From the NCBI GenBank assembly GCA_964636325.1, contig CAZWRV010000076.1, forward strand, positions 1 through 31,796: DNA of 31,796 bases. Direction: 5' to 3'. Made by a program: the position numbers and the translations under genes. Below are positions 22,640 through 30,024 of this stretch, in pieces. The notes beneath the pieces are model-generated. The model was given only the letters and a program-made list of their open reading frames with translations, did not search any database and was not told where the DNA came from. The DNA comes from CAZWRV01 sp964636325 (GTDB lineage: Bacteria; Verrucomicrobiota; Lentisphaeria; Victivallales; GWF2-50-93). Position 1 is the first letter of the stretch, and every line of letters starts with the position of its first letter.

Positions 22640-23809
22640 ATGAACAAGATTTTACTTTTCGGATTGGCGTTTGCATTTTGCCTCGTCGGTAACGGCCTGG
22701 AGATAGGGGACAAGGCGCCGGAGCTGCAGGTATCGAAATGGGTCAAGGGATCCCGCGTGAAGATTTCCGACGGCCTGGACAAGAACGTCTACGTCGTCGA
22801 AATATGGGCCACCTGGTGCCCAACGTGCAAGATAACGATCCCGCACCTGAGCGAACTTCAGAAGCGCTACGCCGACAAGGGGCTGGTGGTGGTCGGCGTC
22901 TCCTCCGAGGACGAGAAGACCGTCGGCAACTTCGCGGCAAAGCAGGCCGACATGAACTACAACGTCGCGGTCGACGACGCCAGGAAGACCTCCGACGCAT
23001 ACATGGGAAAGGGAGCGGGAGGCATACCATGCTCGTTCGTAGTTGGAAAGGACGGGACGGTGCTATGGAAGGGGCATCCGATGGATCTGGACAGGGTCCT
23101 CCAGAAGATTTTCAACAACGAGTTCGACATGTCCAAGCAGAAGAAGATCGGCGTTCTCCACGACAAGCTCCAGCAGTCCCTCCAGACCGAAAAGTTCGAT
23201 GATATCATAAAGCTATGCGAGCAGACCCTCGACCTCGACCCCGGCGACGACCTCGCAATAAGGACCCGGCTATACGTCTTCGAGAACCAGAACCAGATGG
23301 AGGGCGCGCTGCCGTTCTTCGACGAGCTCCAGAAGAAGGCGCCGAAAAACGAGAACCTCTACCTCATGAAGCTTGACATGATGAACCAGCTCGACGTCCC
23401 CGCGGAGGAGAAGCTCCGCGAATGCCGGAAGATCATCGACGCGTTCGCCGACAACCCTGAAGTCCTCAACTCCCTCGCCTGGATGGTGATGGACAGGATG
23501 AGGTTCGGCACATGGTCGGTCAAGGTCGCATACGACGCCGCTAAAAAGGCCGTCGAACTTGCGCCCCAGGACATCAAGCCCGTCAAGAAGGCATATTACC
23601 TCACAAGCCTGGCCCGCGCATGCTATTCCTCCGGGAAAATCGCCGACGCGGTCGCCAGGCAGGAGGAGGCCGTCAGGCTCGTGAAGGGCGAACCCGAGGA
23701 AAAGGGCATGGCCGAACTGCTCAACTTCTACAAGGAGGCGGAGATGCTGCAGGGGCAGGGCGGAAAGCCGGCGGAAAAGACCGATGCGGATAAGAATGAT
23801 CCGCGTTGA
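22640..23809 (+). CDS. Secreted TlpA-type thioredoxin with C-terminal TPR region
   Basis: Residues 1-19 form a signal peptide (MNKILLFGLAFAFCLVGNG). Residues 20-150 are a TlpA/AhpC-like thioredoxin: EIGDKAPELQVSKWVKG, active site WATWCPTCK with C60 and C63, and the cis-proline region GGIPCSFVVGKDGTVLW. The second half is helical with degenerate tetratricopeptide repeats (FDDIIKLCEQTLDLDPGDDL, and VAYDAAKKAVELAPQDIKPV). It is probably exported and reduces or carries thiol groups on partners bound by the TPR part. GGAG lies 8 bases before ATG 22640. The end is rich in lysine and aspartate. It is a single gene with no close partner and is convergent with the UroD-like gene. Confidence 0.85.
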   Translation: MNKILLFGLAFAFCLVGNGLEIGDKAPELQVSKWVKGSRVKISDGLDKNVYVVEIWATWCPTCKITIPHLSELQKRYADKGLVVVGVSSEDEKTVGNFAAKQADMNYNVAVDDARKTSDAYMGKGAGGIPCSFVVGKDGTVLWKGHPMDLDRVLQKIFNNEFDMSKQKKIGVLHDKLQQSLQTEKFDDIIKLCEQTLDLDPGDDLAIRTRLYVFENQNQMEGALPFFDELQKKAPKNENLYLMKLDMMNQLDVPAEEKLRECRKIIDAFADNPEVLNSLAWMVMDRMRFGTWSVKVAYDAAKKAVELAPQDIKPVKKAYYLTSLARACYSSGKIADAVARQEEAVRLVKGEPEEKGMAELLNFYKEAEMLQGQGGKPAEKTDADKNDPR

Positions 23810-23852
23810 GCGGTCCACATATTGCTTTCAAAGCCGCGCGCCAGAAATCCTG

Positions 23853-23893
23853 GTATGAATTCAGCAAACTAAGCCCTTTTGCTGAATTCATAC
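23853..23893. repeat. 41-nt hairpin element, copy B
   Basis: GTATGAATTCAGCAAA (23853-23868) pairs perfectly with 23878-23893. The length equals copy A (3539-3579), 30 of 41 bases match, and every stem change is matched on the other arm. It lies in the 213-base gap between two converging genes. No T-run follows on either strand, so it is not a typical terminator. Confidence 0.72.
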
Positions 23894-24022
23894 TGCAAAT
23901 CCTGCCTGCGACGGAAAAGAATCAGCATTTGAGTTGTGCAATCCTGCCTTTTTCAACAAGTAATTCATTTATTTTGTGTGCTTTTTGCGCCTCTCGCGGC
24001 CATTATGGCGGAGGAGTATTTT

Positions 24023-25204
24023 TTACGGTTTCGTGAGCGGTGGCAGGCCGAAGAATTCGCGGTAGGCGGCGACGGCGGCGTGGTAGTTCGCGGGGATGAC
24101 GTCCTCGTGAACGGAATGGCTGGCGTGGAGTATGTGGCCGCCCTTCGACTTCTGCCCGAATTTCAAGCATTCGATGGTTTCGGCTCGGGCTTCGGCGGCG
24201 CTGCGGTGGCAGAGCGTGTGGCGCGCATCGAGGTTGCCGATCACGCAGACGCGGTCGGCGACGCCCTCGTCGATCAGGCGCGGCCAGGTCATGCCGGCGG
24301 CATTGTCGACCTCCTTGTAGCCGTCGACACCGGAATTGAAGAAGAAGTCCTCCTTGATCGCCCAGTGGTTGCCGTCGGAAGTATAGACGGCCATCGCGCC
24401 CTCCTCGTGGATCAAGTTCACATGTTCCTGGATGACGGGGAGTATGAATTCGCGATACATCTCCGGAGAGATGAAAGGCCCCTTGTCGGAGCTGATGTCG
24501 CCGCCCATCGCGACTACGGGGCAGCCGTCGCCGATCAACTTCCTTGTCCGCGGCAGCCCGGAAGTCTTCTGCATGAGGAGCCAGCGCTGGTAGAGCTCCG
24601 GTTCGAGAGCCATCCACATCAGCATGAACGGCGGATAGAAGGCGACACCGGTGCCGACACCGATCTCGGCCATGAAGACGATGTCGCTGCCGTCGGCCTC
24701 CGCGAGTTCCTGGACGCGTTTCAGGACCGGATCCTTCCGATGGCCGTCCATCGAAGGGGCCTTGCCGTCCCAGGCGAGAATCCTCTCCCTCATCTCGTCC
24801 TCGCTGACGCGCTTGGACATGGCGGCCTCCTGGCCGGGATCGGCGGGCTCCACCATCCTTGTCCGCGGATTCACCACGTATTCGACCCCTTTTAAGCGCC
24901 AGCGGCCGGGGCCGAGCTTTTCAGGACGTGGATTGCCGCAGTGAGGCGCGCCGTTCAGCCGGACCATGTCGAGCTGGAAATATTTCGCCATTCTGTATTG
25001 GGCGGAGGCGCTTGCCTCGTTCATCTCCTCCTGGGATACGCCGTCGGCCATGGCATCCCAGGCCTTCTCTGCCTCCGTGGCGATCGTGCGGCCGCAGATG
25101 TCCCAGTGTATCGGCTGGAACGGCTGGAAGATTTCGAAGAGCGGCGTCCGGTCGGGCTTTTTGTGATGGAGCGCCGCCATCACTCGGCCGCGTGAACCTG
25201 ACAT
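24023..25204 (-). CDS. Uroporphyrinogen decarboxylase-family protein, paralogue 2
   Basis: The 393-residue protein begins MSGSRGRVMAALHHKKPDRT, again the UroD-like family start. Blocks YRMAKYFQLDMVRLNGAPHC and IHEEGAMAVYTSDGNHWAIK fit the MtaA/CmuA-like barrel, and the C-terminal part VCVIGNLDARHTLCHRSAAE followed by GGHILHASHSVHEDVIPANY is well kept. It is more distant from HemE than from paralogue 1. GGGGG with proper spacing precedes ATG 25204. The 17-bp motif at 25226-25242 lies upstream. It stands alone, with no corrinoid protein beside it, though cobU is nearby. The substrate is unknown. Confidence 0.78.
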   Translation of the reverse strand: MSGSRGRVMAALHHKKPDRTPLFEIFQPFQPIHWDICGRTIATEAEKAWDAMADGVSQEEMNEASASAQYRMAKYFQLDMVRLNGAPHCGNPRPEKLGPGRWRLKGVEYVVNPRTRMVEPADPGQEAAMSKRVSEDEMRERILAWDGKAPSMDGHRKDPVLKRVQELAEADGSDIVFMAEIGVGTGVAFYPPFMLMWMALEPELYQRWLLMQKTSGLPRTRKLIGDGCPVVAMGGDISSDKGPFISPEMYREFILPVIQEHVNLIHEEGAMAVYTSDGNHWAIKEDFFFNSGVDGYKEVDNAAGMTWPRLIDEGVADRVCVIGNLDARHTLCHRSAAEARAETIECLKFGQKSKGGHILHASHSVHEDVIPANYHAAVAAYREFFGLPPLTKP

Positions 25205-25225
25205 GATAACCCCCTATAAGATTTT

Positions 25226-25242
25226 ATTTGACAGGATAACAG
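25226..25242 (-). promoter_or_regulatory. Shared 17-bp upstream motif, copy 1
   Basis: On the minus strand this reads CTGTTATCCTGTCAAAT, identical to 28244-28260 before the TrpD-like gene. It ends 21 bases before the UroD-like start and is followed by a TTATAGG string, as in copy 2. It could be a regulatory site or a leftover repeat. Confidence 0.5.
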
Positions 25243-25249
25243 TATGATT

Positions 25250-25450
25250 GAGCCGATTTAAAAATGCGGTTGAGCACGGCTCAACCCTCCGCAGCTTGTG
25301 CATATTCCGAATGCGGAGGGCGATGCCAAGCTGAGCCGTTTACGATACTTTCTCAAAAAGTTCTAGCGCAAAAGCGTGCATGTGTCTATGGAATTCATTG
25401 AATTTTGGGTTGCGGGCGAAGCCCGCCTTAGAGAGTTTTGAAATTGCCTC
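25250..25450. mobile_element. MITE-like element, copy 2 (diverged, with insertion)
   Basis: This is the reverse-complement relative of 20407-20518. GAGCCGATTTAAAAATGCGG continues identically through GGTTGAGCACGGCTCAACCC, then a variable middle, then GAGGGCGATGCCAAGCTGAG. The far terminal repeat survives as TTTTGAAATTGCCTC at 25436-25450 after about 90 extra bases that include a GCGGGCGAAGCCCGC palindrome. TGAT occurs at both sides (25245-25248, 25451-25454) but offset by one base on the left. It has no ORF. Confidence 0.55.
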
Positions 25451-25518
25451 TGATCAAATAAGTTTTCAGGAAATCGACAATCTTTATCGGCATTCCCATT
25501 CTGAAGCCCATGGCCGGC

Positions 25519-26430
25519 TTACCACATCACCTCGGAAATGCTGTCGGCGCCGGATACGACCATCGCCAGGCGGTCGATGCCGAGGGCGCAGCCGGAGCAT
25601 TTGGGCAGGCCGTGCGCGATCGCGCCGAGGAATCCGGGATCGATCGGGTATGCCGTCTTTCCTGCGGCCTTCCTTTCGTCCGCGGCCTCCTCGAACCTGC
25701 GCCTCTGCTCGGACGGATCAGTAAGCTCGCCGTATGCGTTCGCGATCTCCACCCCGCCGAGGTAAAGCTCCCAGCGCTCCGCGACGGCGGGATTGGCCTC
25801 TGAAATCCGTGCAAAAGCGCAAAGCTTTGCGGGGTAATCCCTTAGGACGACTGGCCTGTCCTTCGGCAAGGCTGGTTCGACCTTCATGACAAGCGTCTCC
25901 TCGAAGATGTTCCTGCCTATCGCATCCTCGGGCGTGATGCCTGCGAATTCCGCAAATGCGTCATGGACCGTGACGGTGTGCCAAGGCGAGGCGAAGTCGA
26001 GCTCGCGCCCCGCGAACCTGCACGAGGACGAACCTGTCGCCGCCTTCACGGCATGGAGAAGCATCCGGCTTGTGAAGTCCGCGAGCTCCATGTATCCAGT
26101 CCCCGGCTGATACCATTCGAGCATTGTGAACTCCTCCCGGTGGAACCTGCCCTTTTCGGACAGCCTGAAGCAGGGGCCTATCTGGAATATGGGGCCGTAG
26201 CCGGCCGCGAGCAGCGTCTTCATCTGAAGCTCAGGCGAGGTCCGCAGATATTCGTCGCCGGACGGAACCGCGTCTATGTGCGCCTCGTTGGCCGGAGCGC
26301 GGACCCTGACGGGGGTCTCAACCTCAAGGAAGCCGTTCATCTTGAAAAAGTCCCTGACGGCGGAGATGATCTTCCCCCTTGTTTCAAGTCTGGGTTTAAT
26401 GTCCTTCAGCCTTTGGAGTGATTTGTCCAT
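25519..26430 (-). CDS. epmA: EpmA (GenX/PoxA)-type lysyl-tRNA synthetase-like protein
   Basis: This is a class II aminoacyl-tRNA synthetase core without an anticodon domain (303 aa), as in EpmA. It shows NGFLEVETPVRVRAPANEAH, motif 2 IFQIGPCFRLSEKGRFHREE, and motif 3 GCALGIDRLAMVVSGADSIS. EpmA attaches beta-lysine to a conserved lysine of elongation factor P and so helps ribosomes pass proline runs. The partners epmB and efp are not in the window. I chose ATG 26430 (MDKSLQRLKDIKPRLETRGK), which matches the family N-terminus. The upstream in-frame codons add 44 residues unlike the family. The ribosome binding site is poor. Confidence 0.88.
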   Translation of the reverse strand: MDKSLQRLKDIKPRLETRGKIISAVRDFFKMNGFLEVETPVRVRAPANEAHIDAVPSGDEYLRTSPELQMKTLLAAGYGPIFQIGPCFRLSEKGRFHREEFTMLEWYQPGTGYMELADFTSRMLLHAVKAATGSSSCRFAGRELDFASPWHTVTVHDAFAEFAGITPEDAIGRNIFEETLVMKVEPALPKDRPVVLRDYPAKLCAFARISEANPAVAERWELYLGGVEIANAYGELTDPSEQRRRFEEAADERKAAGKTAYPIDPGFLGAIAHGLPKCSGCALGIDRLAMVVSGADSISEVMW

Positions 26431-26713
26431 GGCAGAAACGGTATACTCATTTAGCGTGAAAATTGACATTTTGACGGGCAAGATTTGGGTTTGGATTTTT
26501 CCGTTCCGACCGAGCGGCGGCCTCTCAGAATACGGAGCAATTCCCGAAATCTCCGCAATCAAAATGTAAATTTTTCATCCTAAAGGAGTATAACATTGCC
26601 GGAGACGCTGTTCAAGGCGGACACGGATTAAAACCCTTGATTAACAAAGTCCCGCGGTCTATCTTAAAAACAAGGGGGATGGCACGGGTCAAAAACACAT
26701 ATGAGGCGTTCGC

Positions 26714-27235
26714 ATGCTGCGCAAGATTTCAATGGTCACCGGCGGGGCGAGAAGCGGCAAGAGCTCCTTCGCGCTCGGACTTGCGATGAAATACGGGCAG
26801 AAGGTCTTCCTGGCGACATCTGAGGCTTTCGACAGCGAGATGAGGGAGCGGATAAGGCTTCATCGAGAGGAGCGCGGGAAGGACTTCATCACCGTCGAGG
26901 AGCCGCTCAAGCTCGGAACCGCCTTCAAGAACATCCCCAAGGGGACGGAAGTGGTTCTGCTGGACTGCATCACTGTCTGGCTCGGAAACCTTATGCATCA
27001 TTACGGCGCCGACTTCAGGAAGCAGCCCGAAATAAGCGACTTCCTCGACGCGCTGAAAAATCCGCCGTGCAGCGTCATCGCCGTCACCAACGAGGTCGGC
27101 TCCGGGATAGTGCCCGGCGATCCTCTCAGCAGGGCGTTCCGGGATCAGGCGGGCCGCATCAACCAGTCGGTTGCCGCCATCGCTGACGAGGTCTATCTGG
27201 TCGTCAGCGGCATTCCGATGAAGCTGAAAGGCTGA
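26714..27235 (+). CDS. cobU: Adenosylcobinamide kinase / adenosylcobinamide-phosphate guanylyltransferase
   Basis: The 173-residue protein is full-length CobU: P-loop TGGARSGKSSFA (residues 9-20), the block LLDCITVWLGNLM and the closing NEVGSGIVPGDPLSRAFRDQ, then AGRINQSVAAIADEVYLVVS. It phosphorylates adenosylcobinamide and then transfers GMP, forming adenosyl-GDP-cobinamide during cobamide assembly or salvage. GAGG lies 7 bases upstream. It is followed after 2 bases by the zinc dehydrogenase gene and then by the TrpD-like gene. No cobalamin riboswitch motif could be seen in the 150 bases upstream, and cobS, cobT and cobC are not in the window. Confidence 0.92.
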   Translation: MLRKISMVTGGARSGKSSFALGLAMKYGQKVFLATSEAFDSEMRERIRLHREERGKDFITVEEPLKLGTAFKNIPKGTEVVLLDCITVWLGNLMHHYGADFRKQPEISDFLDALKNPPCSVIAVTNEVGSGIVPGDPLSRAFRDQAGRINQSVAAIADEVYLVVSGIPMKLKG

Positions 27236-27237
27236 CG

Positions 27238-28215
27238 ATGCTCGCCCTCCTTCTTGAGGCTCCGGGACGGTTTTCCGTCAGGACTGTCGAAGATCCGAAA
27301 CCCGCAAGGGACGGAATCGTCCTTGACGTGACACACTGCGCCATCTGCCGGACCGACGCAAAGATCTGCCTGTCGGGCCACCGCGACCTGAGCCTTCCGA
27401 GAATCCCCGGCCACGAGATATGCGCCGCTAACTTCGCGGACGGCAGGAGATACGCCGTCTGGCCGGGGGACTCATGCGGCAGATGCCGGTTCTGCCGGAG
27501 CGGGCGGGAGAATCTATGCCGGGAAATGAAGATCATAGGCTTCCACAGGGACGGAGGCCTCGCCCAGAAAATATCGGCCAGGAGGGAAAACCTCCTCCCA
27601 ATTCCAGCATCATTGCCCGGTGAAATCGCCGCCCTTGCAGAACCGCTGGCATGCGCCATCAACGCGGTCGGACAGGCTGCGCCGGGAAAACAGGACAAGA
27701 TCCTTGTCTACGGCGCCGGATCTCTCGGACTGCTCATCGCCATGGCACTTGCGGAATCAGGCGTCAAGCCGCTAGTCTGCGATGTCTCCGAGGAAAAGAT
27801 ACGCATGTCTTCGGCGTTCCGGCGGACGCTCGGCGTCAGGGCTGTCCTCGTGGAAAATCTTCGCCTCTGCGCCGACGTCGTCTTCAATGCGACCTCCTCT
27901 CCGGACGCGTTCGGCGACGGCCTCCGGAGGCTGAACAACGGCGGACGCTTCTGCTTCTTCAGCGGACTTCCCTCAGGGATATCAGTCCCCTCTGAAATCC
28001 TCAACGAAGTCCATTACCGCCAGATATCCTTGTCCGGCGCATACGGCTGTACGAGACTGCAGATGAAGAAAGCCCTGAAAATCCTTTCGGAAAATCTCGA
28101 TGCGGTGCGCCGGCTGATCCACAGAACCGTAGGGATTGAAGATTCGGGCGGAGCGATGAGGCAAATCCTCGAGGGCAGATCGCAAAAGACGATTGTAGAA
28201 TTCCCTTTCCCTTGA
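27238..28215 (+). CDS. Zinc-dependent medium-chain dehydrogenase
   Basis: An MDR/alcohol-dehydrogenase-like protein of 325 residues. VTHCAICRTDAKICLSGH holds the catalytic zinc cysteine. GDSCGRCRFCRSGRENLC carries the four-cysteine structural zinc site. KILVYGAGSLGLLIAMAL is the NAD(P)-binding Rossmann loop, and GDGLRRLNNGGRFCFFSG is the usual substrate-domain end. The family oxidises alcohols, polyols or L-threonine. The sorbitol- and threonine-dehydrogenase types are the nearest in pattern. The start ATG 27238 lies two bases after the cobU stop, indicating translational coupling. L-threonine dehydrogenase relatives would fit cobamide side-chain chemistry only loosely, so the link is unproved. 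Confidence 0.8.
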   Translation: MLALLLEAPGRFSVRTVEDPKPARDGIVLDVTHCAICRTDAKICLSGHRDLSLPRIPGHEICAANFADGRRYAVWPGDSCGRCRFCRSGRENLCREMKIIGFHRDGGLAQKISARRENLLPIPASLPGEIAALAEPLACAINAVGQAAPGKQDKILVYGAGSLGLLIAMALAESGVKPLVCDVSEEKIRMSSAFRRTLGVRAVLVENLRLCADVVFNATSSPDAFGDGLRRLNNGGRFCFFSGLPSGISVPSEILNEVHYRQISLSGAYGCTRLQMKKALKILSENLDAVRRLIHRTVGIEDSGGAMRQILEGRSQKTIVEFPFP

Positions 28216-28243
28216 ATGAATATGCCTTTTTATCATGTAAATC

Positions 28244-28260
28244 CTGTTATCCTGTCAAAT
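28244..28260 (+). promoter_or_regulatory. Shared 17-bp upstream motif, copy 2
   Basis: CTGTTATCCTGTCAAAT ends 22 bases before ATG 28283 and is followed by TTATAGG, the same layout as at 25226-25242 before the UroD-like gene. Confidence 0.5.
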
Positions 28261-28282
28261 TGATTATAGGAAGGTATTTAAA

Positions 28283-29344
28283 ATGTCGGACGAGAAAGTC
28301 TTGAGGGAGTTCGGGCGGCTGATCGGGAAAATAACAAAGGGCGGACGCATGACACGCGCAGAGGCCTGCGAGGCCTATCGGCAGGTGATAATGAACGAGC
28401 AGCCGGAGCTGCAGCAGGGCGCGTTTCTGGCTGCGCACTTCATGGCCGGACCGTCGATCGAGGAGCTTGCCGGCGCCTGGGACGCGATGGACCGCCACGA
28501 TACCGCTAAGATTTCCTGCGAGGACGGAGCCGTCGTCTGCGACATAGTTGGAACCGGCTCCGATCCGTTGAAGACCGTGAATTGCTCCAGCCCCGCCGCC
28601 CTGATCGCGGCGGGCGCCGGCCTGAAGGTCGCGAAAAAGGGCGCCCGGCTCGTGACAGGCGTCTCCGGCGCGACCGACATCTTCGAATGCTGGGGGCTCG
28701 ACATCGCCGCCCCGCTTGAAGCCGCCGGCAGGGCGCTCCGCGAATGCGGAGTCTGCTACCTTCCCGGAGAAAGCTTCCTCAAGAGCGGATGGGCGAGACT
28801 CATCAAATCAATGCGCTTCACAAGCGTCTTCAACATCATCGGCCCCATAACCAAGCCCTGCGCCCAGACAAACCGGATAATCGTCGGCGCCTATGCCCCG
28901 CAGGTCTGCGACCAGCTCGCCGCGATCCTCCGGGAAATTGGGATGGAAGGCGCGCTTTCCTCCTACGGCATGGTCGAGGGGATGGAACGCTCACGCGGAA
29001 TGGACGAGTTTTCGCCGTGCGGCCCGACGCGCGTCGTGGAGCTCCGGAACGGGAAGACGGACGTCTACGAACTCTCCCCTCCCGACTTCGGCTGCCGGAT
29101 CAGCCCCTTCGAAAAGATCGCCAGCCTCCCAACCGCCAGGGAAAATGCGGACGCGATCGTAAAAGTCCTGGAAGGCCGCGCCGAAGGCCCGCTCGCCGAC
29201 TTCTTCTGCATGAACGCCGGCGCGATGCTCTACCTCTCTGGCATGGCGAATAACTACCGCCGGGGAACCGAACTGGCCCGCGAAGCGACCATATCGGGAA
29301 AGGCTCTGGCAAAGCTCAATGAGCTTGTGGCCCTGCAGAAGTGA
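28283..29344 (+). CDS. TrpD-like (anthranilate phosphoribosyltransferase family) protein
   Basis: A 353-residue TrpD-fold protein. DIVGTGSDPLKTVNCSSPAA corresponds to the PRPP-binding GTGGDGxxTFNIS block of TrpD, but the second glycine is serine and several residues differ. KVAKKGARLVTGVSGATDIF replaces KHGNRSVSSKSGSAD. NIIGPITKPCAQTNRIIVGA matches the NxLGPLxNP region. It is thus a divergent phosphoribosyltransferase, possibly with another base acceptor. GGAAGG lies 8 bases before ATG 28283. No other trp gene is close, and the neighbours are cobU and a zinc dehydrogenase. A role in activating a cobamide lower ligand, replacing CobT, is a hypothesis only. TrpD2/YbiB-type nucleic-acid-binding proteins are an alternative. 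Confidence 0.75.
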   Translation: MSDEKVLREFGRLIGKITKGGRMTRAEACEAYRQVIMNEQPELQQGAFLAAHFMAGPSIEELAGAWDAMDRHDTAKISCEDGAVVCDIVGTGSDPLKTVNCSSPAALIAAGAGLKVAKKGARLVTGVSGATDIFECWGLDIAAPLEAAGRALRECGVCYLPGESFLKSGWARLIKSMRFTSVFNIIGPITKPCAQTNRIIVGAYAPQVCDQLAAILREIGMEGALSSYGMVEGMERSRGMDEFSPCGPTRVVELRNGKTDVYELSPPDFGCRISPFEKIASLPTARENADAIVKVLEGRAEGPLADFFCMNAGAMLYLSGMANNYRRGTELAREATISGKALAKLNELVALQK

Positions 29345-29360
29345 TTTCATTAATATTTCC

Positions 29361-29520
29361 ATGGCGGCAGAAAAATGGGCAATTAAAGAAAGTCTATGAG
29401 ATAGATCCTTAATCGTGTGCCCGAAATGCCGAGGCCGGATGAGGATTATCAGCTTCATAGAGAAGATGGAGCAGCCCGCCATAATCCAGAAGATACTTAA
29501 AGCACTGCGGCCTTTGGACG
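29361..29520 (+). pseudogene. Decayed C-terminal end of an IS91-type transposase
   Basis: Three frames together rebuild a known tail: AEKWA (29367-29381), LKKVYEIDP (29383-29409) and VCPKCRGRMRIISFIE (from 29415), then PAIIQKILKAL. IS91/IS801-like transposases end in W-x-x-LIKKVYEVDP-x-x-CPKCGGRMRIISFI. Two frameshifts separate the pieces and no upstream part of the gene remains. The 29345-29592 gap therefore holds an inactive insertion-sequence remnant and nothing else. Confidence 0.72.
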
Positions 29521-29592
29521 GGGCCGGAGGAGCGTCCGCATCAAAATTGCTATCAGTTCACGACAAAGCTCTGGACAAAGGAGAATCCAACA

Positions 29593-30024
29593 TTGAATAG
29601 AACAACTGATCGCGCCGATCTCGTCGGCGACGGCGTCCACGACGACACGGCGGGCATTCAGGCGCTGTTCGATGCCGGGACGTCCACCGTTTATCTTCCG
29701 CCGCCGCCGAAGCACTACCTCGTCAGCCGGACGTTGATCATCCATTCCGGCCAGACGCTGCGGCTGGACAACCTCACCCGCATCCGCCTGGCGCCGCATA
29801 GCGACACGGTGATGATCACGAACGACGACCACGATCAGGGGAACGAGAATATCGCGCTTGTCGGCGGCATCTGGGACATGGACAACCGCAATCAGGCGCC
29901 GAATCTGTTCCCCGCCATGGGGCAGGCGGCGCTGACCACGCCGTACGATCCGGCGCGGTTCATCGGCGTGCTGATGCGTTTCAACCGCGTGCGCAACCTG
30001 ACTCTGCAAGGGTTGACCCTGCGA
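29593..30024 (+). pseudogene. Pectate-lyase-like beta-helix protein, 3' end lost
   Basis: AAGGAGA at 29576-29582 precedes a TTG start at 29593. The N-terminus ADLVGDGVHDDTAGIQALFD is the start of the pectate-lyase-3/GH28-like superfamily, followed by LVSRTLIIHSGQTLRLDNLT and NIALVGGIWDMDNRNQ. Expected beta-helix rungs would continue for hundreds of residues, but family-like sequence stops after LTLR at 30024. The frame runs on meaninglessly to 30117. A different gene begins, out of frame, at that point. Such enzymes degrade polysaccharides. This copy is non-functional as it stands. Confidence 0.7.

Noticed and set aside
26563..26713. Possible cobalamin riboswitch before cobU
   Set aside because: The interval is only 151 bases, and no B12-box-like conserved core could be seen.
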